NCBI GenBank assembly: GCA_947034895.1
Contig: OX344762.1
Span: forward strand, 87,538,981-87,602,980
Reading direction: 5' to 3'
Source of the DNA: Rhytidiadelphus loreus
Lineage: Eukaryota > Streptophyta > Bryopsida > Hypnales > Hylocomiaceae
Length of the DNA: 64,000 nt
Shown: positions 46,678-60,310 of the stretch, piece after piece
How the letters are laid out: each line of letters starts with the position of its first letter
Numbering within the stretch: the first letter of the stretch is position 1
The notes under the pieces: model-generated
Database searches by the model: none
The model's input: only the letters and a program-made list of their open reading frames with translations
Told to the model about the DNA's origin: nothing
Program-made: the position numbers and the translations under genes

Positions 46678-48186
46678 ATGACATTCTAAACTCCACACTC
46701 CGTGCTCATATGGTAGCATCCCCCCATTGTTCATCATTCACTATTAATAATACATATTTTCTACTAATTTTTCTTGATGGATTATAGCAATTTACCACCC
46801 AAAACATTAATCCAACCTCTAGTATTTGGAATATTTAGTGTCAAAAGGTTAGTGATGACTTTGAAATGGATATCTTCTAAAAAAAACATTTTAACCAGTC
46901 CACCTGTTTTACATTATTGAAAACTTGTAACAATTGCATTTTTTAAGCCCATAGCCCATACTGATCCTTTCCAAGCACCTAGGGATTCAGAATTGCATTT
47001 TCTTGAATTGGAAATTTTGGAACTTCCACAAATAGACTCCTAAGCACATTAGCTATTTTTATTCAATAATACCAAAATGTTTATTTTATTTCATAAAGTT
47101 AAGTAGCCAATGATAGATGACACCATTCATGAATAGTATTTTTTGGTTCATTGGATATCTTCATATTCTTGCACTATTTTGTATAGCAAGGGGATTGTTT
47201 GCATAAATTAGCATTTCATTATGACTTTAAGTTCACCATATGAATTCTTCAACTACTTAATGTAGTGTCCCAATAAGAAAATGTCTTGAAATTCTCAATA
47301 TTTGTTTAAATGTAATATATATATATCCAAAATTTTCAAATATTGCTGGTTTAGTATAGACTAATGTACTTGTGTTTTTTGTTGTGTAGCTACTTCTTTA
47401 GCATAGACTAAATTGATATTCTATTTTTTTTTAAACTTATAACTAGTGCCAAACTACCAAATGATGAAAATTAATGTTTGCAACACTAATTACGATCTAT
47501 AACACTACATTTCATTATTTCAACAACATTGCTAATATTAACAACACTAAATGTGAATATGAAAATTAATTGTCGACTAAATTTCCAACAAAAAAACTAA
47601 ACTAGTACTTAGATAGTTTACCTTGCACTAAATTAATACTCAACATTAACACTAATTGTCAATAAAAATGAGAATTAGAGTAAGTAGGGTGAAGGGATAA
47701 GTAAAAATCTAGGTAACATAATAATAAATTTCATTATTAGTGTAGTCCACGTGCTATAGAAGAAACACATTCCTCTCTATTGTATTATTGTACAACTTCT
47801 CAAAGGTGTCTATGACAAGAACACATTTTGATCTTTACTAAAGAATCAAATGTGATACAAGAAGCTTTGAATGTAAGTTTATAGCACCTATGTGCTTTTC
47901 AAGTGAGGTCCTAGCCAAACTTCCTCACAAGTATTGTCTATGTAGCTTTTGTCAAAGTAAAGACTAAAGATTCCTTCCCTTCATTCAAGAATCAATAAAG
48001 TATGCATATCCATTATAAACCCAATACCCAATTACGCCCCTATCTACATTACTTTTCTCGACCATTTCAAGGTCTGAAATATTGAACAAATGTAGACATG
48101 GATGCAATGAAAGTCCATAATAGGTGTTTCAAGAAGGAAAAAAAATCCATAATAGGTGTGCATACATTACTTGATGCACCTGGGCT
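46678..48186. other. AT-rich non-coding stretch
   Basis: No gene was recognised. Scattered ACACTAAAT/TTAGTGTAG motifs at 47390-47750 suggest a decayed relative of the 45746 element. Confidence 0.45.
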
Positions 48187-48422
48187 CACTATAAGAACCC
48201 CGTGTTTTAGTTGACATTTGTAATTTTTTCAGACAGATTTAAAGTGACGTCAAAAAAAAAACTTTTTTTTTTTTTTGTCAATAATCACATCCAATATAAC
48301 ATCCACATGTTATATTTGACGTGATTTTCGACAAAAAAACACAAGTTGTTTTTTCTAATATCACCTAAAATCCATCTAAAAAAAATACAAAATGTCACCT
48401 AAAACACGGGTTTCTTATAGTG
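48187..48422. mobile_element. CACTA-type MITE with long inverted repeats
   Basis: 236 bp. Starts CACTATAAGAACCCCGTGTT and ends with the complement of CACTATAAGAAACCCGTGTT. The inverted repeats run for 60-70 bases through GACATTTTGTAATTTTTT and AGACGGATTT-like blocks. A truncated relative is at 60202. Confidence 0.88.
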
Positions 48423-48933
48423 GAGACTTTAGGTCAAATTCATTTTTGGATATGTAAAAAACTGAGTGTGGCTAATGTAAAACAACTCAATTCCGACATC
48501 TCATGGACCCTCCCATTTGCATCAGTCACCCACCCATTACCACAATCTTTGCACCCCTTTAGCATCATGACAATGCACTTGGGGAGGGGACACATCAACA
48601 TTAGTGGTTTAACATGGGTCTACCCGAGCATGTTTTTACCAATTTGGTCCCAACAAACTTTGAAAAATCACAAAAAATTCATTTCTTGTCTAAATGTCTC
48701 GATTCTACTTGCAAATGGTTTCTCCTCCAACTTCTCAATCTCTGAAAAATATGTGAATTGACAAATAGCTTCTCTAAAGTACCTAGATATCAAATCTGCT
48801 TGGTACGGTAATAAGCATGTTTACCTTATATTTGGCCCCTCAGTTCATTGCAAAGCACATTCATTTGCCCACAATGCCCAGCATAAGAAGCCACACAGGA
48901 ACACTTTTTAAAGGAGGACTTCTTATGGAAGGC
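48423..48933. other. Non-coding stretch
   Basis: A 113-codon open frame at 48420-48761 has no recognisable domain and starts inside the MITE end, so it is not called as a gene. Confidence 0.4.
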
Positions 48934-49154
48934 CAGGGAGAACTGACCCCCTCGCTTGGCCCTGCGGGCAAACCCTGGAATTATTTATTCTCCGCACATG
49001 ATTTTTTTTGCAAAATTTTAATTCATTTTTGCAATCAGAGACCCCAAATTAGTCTAGGGAGGTCCAGAGTATACCCTAGAATGGCCCAAAATACGGGGCA
49101 TTTTTTTTACATGCACCCTTGGTAAGGACGAGCGAGGGGGTCAATCCACCCTGA
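48934..49154. mobile_element. Short TIR element with 13-bp direct flanks
   Basis: 221 bp, starting CAGGGAGAACTGACCCCCTC and ending with the complement of CAGGGTGGATTGACCCCCTC plus one extra A. It is bounded by the 13-base direct repeat TCTTATGGAAGGC (48921-48933 and 49155-49167). The CAGGG tips are hAT-like, but a 13-base duplication is longer than the hAT norm of 8. Confidence 0.8.
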
Positions 49155-49167
49155 TCTTATGGAAGGC

Positions 49168-52100
49168 AAAGGATAACTTAAATAATTATATATTTTTTGG
49201 ATTCTCCTCAATGAGAATATGAGATGTTGGGCAAATACAGTACTGCCAGTGGTCCCATTAGGGAACTTATCTGCTCCAAAAATCGTTTGAATAAGCATTT
49301 GAACATGGTTCTCATATTATTGAGGGTGTCCTCTGCTCTTTTGTGGGTGAGTATTGTACTTTGGAGGTGCATGTAGGTATGCAGGGGTTGTGATTGGTCC
49401 TAAAATTCCAAGGGGCAAAGTTCAATATAGGGTCACCTTTTGTACTACACATCCATATTAATAGTCTACACTAGCAATTGCATTTCTTCCATTATTAAAC
49501 TATCTATTTTTTTTAAATGTTGGATCTTGTTGAAAGTTAAAAGAGGATTTGAGATCCTCTTCACAAACATTTTTTGGATCACATATGAATAAATTATAAT
49601 TTTTCAAAGTGCTGAAAATAGGTGCATTCCATATCTACCTTAGGCTCTCATGTTCAAGGGACTTACATTTAAGATAAGAATCCATATGAGACAATTTTTT
49701 ACACATGTCGCAATTGCATTGATGAACAAACCTGACAATATGGATTTGCAACTTTTTCATTCAAACAACCATACCATAAATTGAACATCAATGTACATAC
49801 TTTATGATGATATTGAAAATTAACGATAATTTAATATTTTGGGATTGGTTGAATCAATTATGTGTGTTATAAATTCTAGTCTTTGTACAAAAATATGAAC
49901 ACAAAAATGCATCATATGGCTCTAAATAATGTATAAATTGAAATCATTGTCCGATTCAACAAATATTTCAAATGCAAGGGCATTAAGATGAAACAATGGT
50001 TCATGTTGCAACTTGTACTCTTTCTACAATGGCTAATGCAATTCCATGTTCTCAATTCCCAAAGAATATCCGAATATTGTGAGAACCAACATTGTTTGCA
50101 TGTTTGTCAAATCGTGAATATTTTAAATTCTATGAATGTCAACTTCTTTCAATTTTTGTGTTCCACAATTTGAAATGATGTACTATTTGTCAAAAGGTTT
50201 TTTGGAGTTCTAAGAAAAAATTGACAAATATAAAGTAATTCCAAATTATGGTGCACAAACCGAGTTTTAGACATGATTGACTTTGAAATTAATTTTCTTT
50301 CAAATCACAACTAATTTTTTCTTCAAACTTCCATAGTAATGTATAATATGTGACACACTACAACTTTCATATATCTACTTTTGAACTTTGACCATTGATG
50401 CTTCTAATATACTTGTTTGAATGAAAAAGTTTCAAACCTATACTCAAGATTTTTTTTCATTGTAGGTGGATTTGTTGTATAAAATTTTCAGATATAGCTG
50501 AAGTTGCTAAAAACACTACGTTACAACATTCATTAAGCTTGCAATTGTGTTTCAATTGTGGTTTTGAGATGAAGTTTCTATCCATTTAAAAAAAAAAAAA
50601 ATCCTACTTGTAATCAACACCTTTATAATAAAACCAAATTTGAGCCATTCTTAACCTATATTCATCCAATCATTTAAAAACAAAGACTAAAATATATTCA
50701 AAAACTAAAAAGATTATGCAATTTCCTACATTGGAACCCCAATCCAACCAATGAAATAATGGTGGGAAACAAGACCATCTAATCTCAAAGGATTGAGTGG
50801 TTGGATTTTGCCTTCAATCAACTCCCAATGTGTATATTAGCACTTCTAAACTTGTTGATTTGAAAGACTTGTTCTACTAAAGAATACTTTGGATTTTGAA
50901 TTATTATTATTAACAAACTTTTATCATGTATAAATTCTACATTCTAATGGTGGTTTTGCCCTTTCAAATTGAACCCTTAAATGTCAAGGAGGACGTTTGG
51001 CATCCAATGGATGACAGGAAAGAAGAGCAACTATTCATTCTCAGAATTTAGTTGTGAAAAGGGGAGGTCTTCTATACTAGTTTAACTTCCAATTAATGGG
51101 TGTTTTTTCTATTTCTTAAACCAATGATTTACACGGTAATGAAAAGGGATGATTTCCAAGGTCACCCCTTTGTCCTTTAAGGATTAACATGATGATTTTC
51201 ACATTTTTTGGTAGCAACAGAAAATTTGTGAACATTTTCCCCAAATTAGTCAAATTTGAGAACATTGAACATCACTCAGAATTGCACATGCTAGGACTTG
51301 TCTAAAATGACGGATAAGCTTTTGGATATTAAGTTTTTAATTTGCTCTTAAAGCTACCTTTAAGGGCCACTTCACACAATGGTCAAAGGTCAAGAGGGTG
51401 TGGATTTCCACCAATCAAATTTCAAGAAACCAAAAGTTCGGCCTTTCGACCCTTCATACTAGAAGGCACAAGTCCAAAGGCTATCATCTTCCAACTACCT
51501 ACATGGCAATAAATTGCTTACATGGTGATGGACTTTCAAAGGAAGTTTGGGTTGGCTAGAAATGAATGCCCAAACTATGGCCAAGAAGCCATCAACTTAT
51601 GACAAAATCTCAACCATTAGATTGGTACGTGGGAGTTCATTGCTAAGGGTTTGAACTTTGGGCTTGGCCTTTGGAGGCTTCACACTATGGCCATCCGAAG
51701 GCTCCAATTCCTATTATTTATTGCCTATTTATTGCTCATTTCTTTGGACTCTCAACAAAGTTTGGCCACTCAATCCCATGACCTCTCGACTTGGATGGTC
51801 ATATTGCAAAGTCACCATAACTGATTGCATTTAGGGGGAAGCTAAACTCCTTGAAAAAAAATTCAGTAAATTTTTTGTAATAAGAAAAATGGAATTGACA
51901 TCTAACCCAAGTCGTTTCATATTTTTGATTGCTTAATGAAATTAGTTACAAATTTTTGAAGTTGAAATGTGATAGTCACTAAAAGTGACCACCTCCTGAA
52001 ATGTACAATGTTGGTACATTGAAGAAAGCAAAACGTACCTCTGTGTTAGAGTTTGCTTTTTCGAGTAGAGTCGCTTTTCAAGCACCTTACACCTTACTCT

Positions 52101-55100
52101 CAAAAAGCTTACAAAGGCCACCTCTTGAACTGTATTGTAGGAAGTTTTTTTATGTTTATTTTCATTTAAAAAAATGATTGTTTTGTCTTTCAAATCTGTC
52201 AGTCACTTGCAGATTTTTCACTAAAAGTTCGTCCTTGTGAGCAATGCACGGCATGTGAGCCAAGTATTGGACCTACCTACCTACTTGGGTGACTTGACCG
52301 ACACTAAAAGATACTGCTATTCATCCAAAGTACCTAAACAAGTCAAGCTAAGATGAGTTAAGTTACACTAAATTGCATTTAGCCACTGCATGCACATCTT
52401 TGGCATCTAATAATTTATGTGTCCTGATTGTCCTTATGTATGTCCTAACATACATTCAATGTCTCTTTTCAAAAGGAAAAGAATGTTTTCAATAAGCTAC
52501 AGACGTGCAGCCCAAGTTTGTGAAGTCAAAGAATTAAAAAAATTAAAACAAGATGGATCAGTTGGAAAGGATGATGGGTTCATTGTACTGTTGTAGAAAG
52601 AAATGAATTAACTAAGCTGCTTATGTCAGAGAAGATTCCTTGATCCTCTTCATTTGGTTGGTTGGGGGAGGTTCAGCTGGATTGTCAGTCTGCCTTCACT
52701 CATAAGTGGGTCCCAATTTGTGCCCCCTCTCAGGAAGATAGAGGTACCTATAACGGATAACTTAAGCATTTCAGCATGTGGGGACACGGGGAGTTTGTTG
52801 AGAAATTGAACTCAATATAACTTAGTTAATAGTAAAGTTTGTCCTGTATCACAAGCACATTTAAGCAGATTTAACTAAGAATAGAACAAAACAAACATGG
52901 CACCAAACTCAATGAGACCTGGTTTGGGGTGCTCGAGGGAGTTTGGTCCTATGTTTTTCCCAAACTCTGGCTCCTGGTCCTGCCTTGCGCACACTTTACG
53001 ACTAACTCTGATGTGTGTGAAAATAATAAGGATGAGGAAGAATGCCAAAGGAAAAGGGATTTTTTCTTCTTCTCAAAAATGAATATTTTATTCAATACAA
53101 ATGCGGATTTTTCATGTGGACCCATTCCTATTTCATAGGTTCACCGAAAATAGCTAGCTTTGGAACATGTTCCTAATCAAGTGTGAGTCAATCAAGTGTG
53201 AGCAAACCGGATCTTTTTCAATCAACAATAAAGTCAATTGTTGTTCATTATAGGGCACCCTACTCTATCATTACAATAGGGGCTATCTGTTACAAATATC
53301 TCTACTTTATTGGTGGTCAAAGTCCAAACTATAGTGGTATAACTTTTTGCACTCATGAGAAGTGAATTATGCTAAGTGTACCTAAAATTGTCCGAATAAG
53401 CATTTAAGCAAGGTTTTGGAGAATTTTATTGGGAGTATGAAAGAAATTTCAAATTTTCTTAGCATACTCTTTTTTAGACAAAATATGAATAAACTGTAAA
53501 ATTTTAAACTATAGAAAGTAAATGCACTCTAAATCAATTTCAGACTCTCTAAATATAAGTTGTATAGTGTAGGTGGAAATCTATAGGGCCCATTTTAGAA
53601 TTGAGTCACAAACAAGTACAATCACTTTAGAGTAGTCAAAATTTTACATGTTCGTATTTATCAACTAAAAGGAGGTTTCAATGCACCAAAGAATGTGTTG
53701 TTTGATTATTTTGAGCATGGTTCATTATGCTATTGATGGGATGACAAATGAACTATAAATCTAAAGGATCAATATTCTCTTAATCAATAAATCTTTACTG
53801 ATTGAATATACATCACTTTCATGTATAAATGGCTCAGCTAGTACCAAAAATTCACATGCATATCAAAATCACAATGGATTGTTGCAAGAGATATTGGTAG
53901 TGAACCATCTCTGGATACTAGTACAAAGTTGGTCTTAGAGCACTAGTGAGAATATCTAAATTTGGTACCAAACACCTATATGAGTATAAGCTCAAGTGCT
54001 TTCATTGGTGCTTTGAGACCAATTTTCTACTCATGAATTGAGTTGCACTAAGTTAAAAAGTTGTTCGATTAATGATCTTTGGTGATGATTCTAATGAATT
54101 GCTATTATATATAGAAATTTATGATAAAAGAGCATTCATTTGATTGTCTTAAAATTGATGTTTTCCCCCTTTAATGCTATAAAAGTTTAAATACCAAATT
54201 GGAGGTGTAAAGTAGGAGGTCTGTAAATTGACTAGGCTCTTGAAATTGCTTCTACATAAAGCTACGAAAACAATATGGTAGAATACAAAAACCAGTAGTG
54301 TAGAGTTGTGATTTAGATTGTACTATAAGTGAAGACAAATTGGAGTGCAACAATGCTTAGTTGATGATTTAGAGGGAGTTCAAGATTTGTCATTGTAAGT
54401 CTTCTAAACCATCTTCAATTTGGCTTAAGGCTCATGTACTATATAGAGTGATAAATTAGGATTGGATTGGTATTAATGATAGATATTTTAGGGAATTTAC
54501 AATTTAGAGGCAATATGGCATATTAAGAAGTTAGATGTTAAAGTGCTACAATGAATTTAGGGATTATTGAAATATAAATTAGAATATTATAATTGATGAA
54601 TAGAAGTAAGTAAGAGATTAGGAGGAAGATGAAGGCTAGGCGGATGAAGACAAAAATGATGAAGACTAGGATTTAGAATCTGGTACCTCTCTCTCTTCCC
54701 CTAGCTCTCTCCTTTTGTCTTTTGGGGGGATTGGCCAAGTTTTTTTCCCCTAACCACTTAGTTGTAGGTTGAATTCTATTATGGATAGATTCTAGTAAGA
54801 AGATATTTAGGTTTTGAAAATTAGAGGAGTTGTAGTCTTATAGATCTAGTAGTAAGATTTCCCAAAAAATAAGATTTGTTTCATTTGAAGCAAGTATGAA
54901 GTTGTGGCACATGAATGAGTGGGGGGGGGTCACTACCTTAGAACACAAAAGATGACAACTTTAGCAGCCCATAACCATTAGATGAGATTGGGGGGGCTGG
55001 AGGGCCGTTTCGAGCCTGTTCCCAGCTTCGTTCCCCCCGATCTTCTCGAACTCTAGTGTCAGGATTTTTTTTAAATAAAAATAAAAATAAAATAAAATTT

Positions 55101-55236
55101 AAATCCTTAAAATTAGAAATAAAGTTTTTTTTTGTTTTTTTGTTTTTTTTTTTCGAAAAAATTGACCTAACAGTCTCTCGGCCAGGTCAGCTCAGGCGGG
55201 TTTCGGCGGGTTTCAAGTGGGTTTTGAGTTGGGAAC
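49168..55236. other. Long AT-rich spacer
   Basis: No gene model could be supported over 6 kb. Frames at 49988-50173, 51942-52193 and 52897-53138 have no recognisable features. The stretch 54960-55230 has G-rich and GGCCAGGTCAGCTC blocks that vaguely recall the TAGGGGAGATT MITE family. Confidence 0.5.
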
Positions 55237-55239
55237 TCG

Positions 55240-55375
55240 CACTAGAAGAAAACTGTGATAAGAAACCTGAAAACACGTCACCTTGTTTTTGTTAAGTTCC
55301 TGTTTCATAACGTAGTGAAAACACAGAAAAACACAGAAAAACATTTAGGTTTCTTAACACAGTTTTCTTCTAGTG
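55240..55375. mobile_element. CACTA-type MITE with TCG target duplication
   Basis: 136 bp. Starts CACTAGAAGAAAACTGTG and ends with its exact complement. The arms continue with TAAGAAACCT and AGGTTTCTTA. Flanks TCG (55237-55239 and 55376-55378) form a perfect 3-base duplication, as expected for CACTA elements. Confidence 0.93.
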
Positions 55376-57285
55376 TCGCAGCCCTCCCCCAACAGCCAAA
55401 ACACATATAATGATATTGTGTAGGTACTAGTATTAAGAGCTCAATTTTTGGGAGGTGATGGCTCACCAAGTCAAACTTCCAAAAAGCCTAAACTTGATTG
55501 AAGGAGGTCATAGATAAGGCGGTGGTGACTGTTTTAGCACCTAGAGGGCAATTGCCCTTAAGATTTAGGGTAGATTAATTAAGTATGCCAACTTTGAAGG
55601 ACAAGATTGGATAAACCATAAAGAATTAGAAACCGAGTTTTTGAGAGATGGTGATTCACCAAGTCATGCTTCCAAAAAGCCTAAGCTTATTTGAAGGAGG
55701 TTATAGATGAGTCGATAGTGACCATTTAAGCAGAAGAGGCTAATTGCCATAGAAGGCTAGTTGATAACTATGAGGAAGACCAATACTTGATGGTCTAAAC
55801 TCCTTCAATTCTCTTTTCCTTTTGAATTGGCAAAATTGTTGGTGTTGACATTAGGGTAGCAATTAAAGAAGTTGATGCATGTCTCATAGACTTGGACACT
55901 TAGGCAACTATGCCAATAGGTTGCCCATTTTGTATTTGGGTTAGTTAAATGACACAAAAAAAAGACTAAATGAAATAACAATCGGAATAATGAGAGTGTT
56001 TTCCTACTAAGCACTTGATGCTTACAAGCTAAAGTACAAGAGTTTATACGAACTAGATTTACACCTTTCAAGGATGGAATGTAAAGTGTTGGTTGGATGA
56101 AATACTTCAAGAGAAGACATCACAAGCTAATATTGAGGAAACCTCAAGCACTAGAGTAAAACAAAGCAAGACACTTGTGTCTATAAAATGTAGCAACATT
56201 CTACAACAATTTGAAATTTTTTTATGCTAAAGATATATATCAAACCGGGTATCAAACACAAAAAATCTCAAATTGTGGAGGGTTTGTCATGACAAAGATG
56301 GATGCAAGGAATGTGCACAAAAAAACACCAAATCATAGAGAATAGCTTTTTGTTGTGTTTCGTATCAATGCAAAAGGAGAAGCTCTTCCTAACTATTTCA
56401 TTTTCAAACGCAAGAAAACTACCTAGCCAAAACAAGAGTAGATACTACTTTAGTTGTGTAATCCAAGGCATGGATGACATACTACCTTTCAAGCAATGGA
56501 TCATCCACTTTCTCAAGTGTGTGTTTAAGAGGTATGAAATCAGTCCATTCAATTGACACTTGGTCATATTGAATGGACACTTGATCTTTCCATGTGGCTT
56601 TGGAAGTAGTAAAACTAGCAATGCTAAGTGGGTTGGACCTCTTAACTTTCCCTTTTCATACATCTTATGTACTTTAGCCTCACCATACTATGACCTTTTG
56701 AAATGAAATATTTAAAAGTAAAATAAAATAAAAATAATTATTATAATACTAAATAATATATTACCAAAATGTAGGTAAAAAATTATTCACAAAATAGAGT
56801 GACAATTTTTTTGAAGTAAATAGACACTTTAATGTTTAAATTATTAGAAAATAGTAAAAAGATTTTTTTAAATCCTACTAAATTTTCTATTTGTAAGAAC
56901 TTGATGATTTCACCAAAAGAATGAGTTTGAAACCATCTTTAATGTTTAGAAGTGCACGCATTAGGGAGACCTATTTGTATGAAGTCATGCATGTGGAGGA
57001 CATAAAATAATATATTTTTAGATGCCCTTTGGTATGAACATGCCTACCTATTGGAAAAATAGACCATGAAAATTTAAGCTCTAGATCATTAAATTTAAGT
57101 ACTTCTAATTCCTCCAAACCCCTTATCTTAAAGTGTGACAAATTAACAAAATTGACTCCAAACTTATATTTTTTAAATTTAAATAAATAAAGGATACAAT
57201 TACAATCAAGACAACCATCTCCAATAAAAAAAATTCATCGGGATCATGCTTCAAAAGTTATAGCAAAAGATAGCTCTATCACTCT
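55376..57285. other. AT-rich non-coding stretch
   Basis: A direct repeat of about 100 bp (GGTGATGGCTCACCAAGTCA, CTTCCAAAAAGCCTAA, GAAGGAGGT-ATAGAT) occurs at 55453-55520 and 55646-55710. No gene recognised. Confidence 0.5.
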
Positions 57286-57453
57286 CACTACAAGAAAATA
57301 GGACCAAAATCAACAATTTTAAGTTGATTCGGACGTCTTGATTTGGCAATTTTGAACATAATTGTGTTGATTTTTATGTCTTGATTTGGCAATTTTAAAC
57401 ATAGTTGTTTTGATTCAGACATCTTGATTTGGGCCCTATTTTCTTGCAATGTG
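57286..57453. mobile_element. CACTA-type MITE
   Basis: 168 bp with ends CACTACAAGAAAATAGG and CCTATTTTCTTGCAATGTG. CACTACAAGAAA is the classic plant CACTA tip. The interior has internal repeats of TTGATTTGGCAATTTT. The 3-base duplication is not clear. Confidence 0.85.
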
Positions 57454-60201
57454 ATCTTTGTATGATATAATTATGTACCCGTGTTTCTTATAAACACCCT
57501 CCTATGAAGGAAACCCTAGAAGCATGGGTGTCATGGTCTCTGAAGAGAGCATTATCAAAGCAAAATATAGTAAAAGGATTCCAAACCACAAGTATATATT
57601 TTTCTACTCAACCCAAATACTATAGACTATAAAATGGGACCTAGTCAAACCTTCTGTTCTATAGCAGAAGAAGGCACTTATCAAAGATAAAGCCAAGAAG
57701 AGGAAGAGGACAATATGTTCAGAGCATGATATGTGATAGTTGTATACACCTTGAGACAATTTTTCTAAATATATCCAAATTTTTTTTAGAAAGTTTAATA
57801 ACAATGTCACTATGACATTTCTCTGCAACATTATTTTTTTCCAAACTCAAATTTGGAACTATATCTAATGGAAAATAATTCACACCTATAATGGACCACC
57901 CTTGAGCCTTGGCAATACACCACCACCATGAATGAGTAGAACGCGTATGAGGGAGGACTATTAGCGGCACCTCCACGTTGCTAGTCTTAATATCAATGAT
58001 CTTCTTCCTTGACCCCAACCCTAAATCCAAAAGGACCACCCAAAAGTTAGATTAATACAAATTAAACCTAAAATCTTTCATACCTCATGTTTTACATAAA
58101 CTAAAATAAACCACCTTTGAATGAAATACACTATCCCTCATTTCATTTGAGGCACACAATATCAAGCATTCTACAAGAAAAATCAAAGCTTTGTGTTAAC
58201 ACCATACAAAAGAGAGTTGCATGCATACTACTTAAACTAATAGGTTCATTCAAAATTCTCAAGTCATGGAACATATGCCATTCTACTACAACCGGTGACT
58301 ATAGTGCATTACAAATTTGAATTACATGAATATCTTTGTATTATTTATCTTTGAATGTGACATTGTTGATTCCAATAGCAAATTAAAACAGAACACCAAA
58401 TGTAGTGCAGTCCATTCCATGTTCATCATCTTTCCATCAATTCCTACCAATTTGCAATTCATTGATTCCATATTTTCAAACTTTGAAAATCTATGCAACA
58501 TATGAACAAATACGCACTCTAGGACACCAAAGCAATTCTTAAATAACATCTCAAATTCTTCAAAATGTGGTGTCTTACAATTGTTGCGATCAACAATGGA
58601 CGAACAATGCCATGAGCCTAAAAAAACATACAACCACCTCGCGGATAGCTTATAAATGCGATGTGATATTCAAAGAAAAACTTGAAGGATGACACAAGGC
58701 TTGCATAAACACCAAACACAACAAAACAAAAAATGAAAGACGCCACAAGAACCTAACAATAAACCTATCATTGAAAGCTACCACCTTAGATACGAAGATA
58801 AACATAACTTGAATCTAACATGCATAGTCATTTCCATGGAAACGTAATTGTGTAGACTAGTCATCTTTCATTCAACAATGAAAAGTTTATTAAGAGGAAT
58901 GCTATGGGAACGAGATTTGGGGAATGCGATAGGAACTTGATTTTGTGCTATTACATAGTCACCGCACATTGTGTAGTGAAGAGCTATAAGTTTTTTTGAC
59001 AAGATTTTAGACTTATTACCTTTAAATTGGAATGAAATTTGCAAGATGAAGACTTTTTGCATTCTATTTTTTGAAGGTGAATCTTAACATGGCATTTAAT
59101 AATCATGCTGAGTCTTAGAGCATGCAAGTTTCTATAATATTATGGTGAAGGATTTGAATTTTGTTTGTGTAGTGATTGGCAAGTTTACTCTACAATGCAA
59201 TTAATATTATGTGGAGTTAGATGGGTAGGAAGTGTCCGAGAGGCAATCAAGTATTTATCTAGTGAATCAAAAGGTGCACAAGATATAGAGGAAGGAAGGA
59301 AAAAACTAACAAAAGCATCACATTTCTTGAGCTTCCCAAGGTGAATCTACCCAAAGTATGAAGAACTACAAGTGAACCTTTTATAGACTATTCAAAGTCC
59401 ATATCATTAACAAAATAACAAAAGATACATGCATTAAGTTCATGGAACTAGTGACCATTTAAAATGCAACATAAGAAAGAAAGTAAAAGGTTAGAGAGGG
59501 AAGCCAACAAGGAGAGAAGAGCATAAGAGAAGAAGGAAAAAACAATTAAAGAGGCAAAAGGGGCAAAAATCTCAAACTCTAAGAAAAAACACAATGAATT
59601 TTGGTCTAAAAAAATGTCAAGGCAATGGGCTAGAAGTTGTATGCTGCTATTAAAGCAAACTTACTACCAAAAGGGTACATACCTCCATATTTTGGCATCT
59701 TTCTCCTTGACTATATAGTTCCCTTGTTGACATCCTTCCACTTGTCAAAAATTTAGCAAACTACAATTGCATGTGAAGCAAATCTATGTCTAGATCTACT
59801 TTGTTTCAAAGATACACCACTCTTTGGCCCTCCACCACAATCCCCAACTACACCAAACTATCCAATACATAGAATTTACATACAATAATGACATATTTAC
59901 AACCTACAATAACTCCATTCACAATATTTTGAATACTTTAAATATAACAAAAAGTAGTCAAAACAACTCTAAATACAATAAACTAGATTGCCATAAAAAT
60001 ATCCCACATATATTCTACTTCATAAAACTAAAAATATTCCACATATATTAACCTAGAAAACAATAAAAAAATTACCTCTTCTATATGATTCCCTTTGACA
60101 CATTCACAAATGAATAAATCCCTCATTGCAGCTAATTACTCACCAACTAAATGAAATTGTCTACGACTACCACATATTTCATCTTAAACATCCCCACTTG
60201 A
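57454..60201. other. AT-rich non-coding stretch
   Basis: Several short open frames on both strands, none with gene-like features. Confidence 0.5.
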
Positions 60202-60310
60202 CACTATAAGAAACCTGTGTTTTAGTTGACGTTTTATAATTTTTTTAGACGGATTTTAGGTGACGTCAGGAAAAACAACTTGTATTTTTTCACGTCTAAT
60301 ATAACATTTG
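60202..60310. mobile_element. Truncated CACTA-type MITE, one end
   Basis: Starts CACTATAAGAAACCTGTGTT and follows the left half of the 48187 element through GACGGATTTTAGGTGACGTC and AACAACTTGTATTTTTTC. The other end was not found within the window. Confidence 0.75.

Noticed and set aside
48420..48761. 113-codon plus-strand frame as a gene
   Set aside because: Begins inside a MITE terminus, no motif, AT-rich surroundings.
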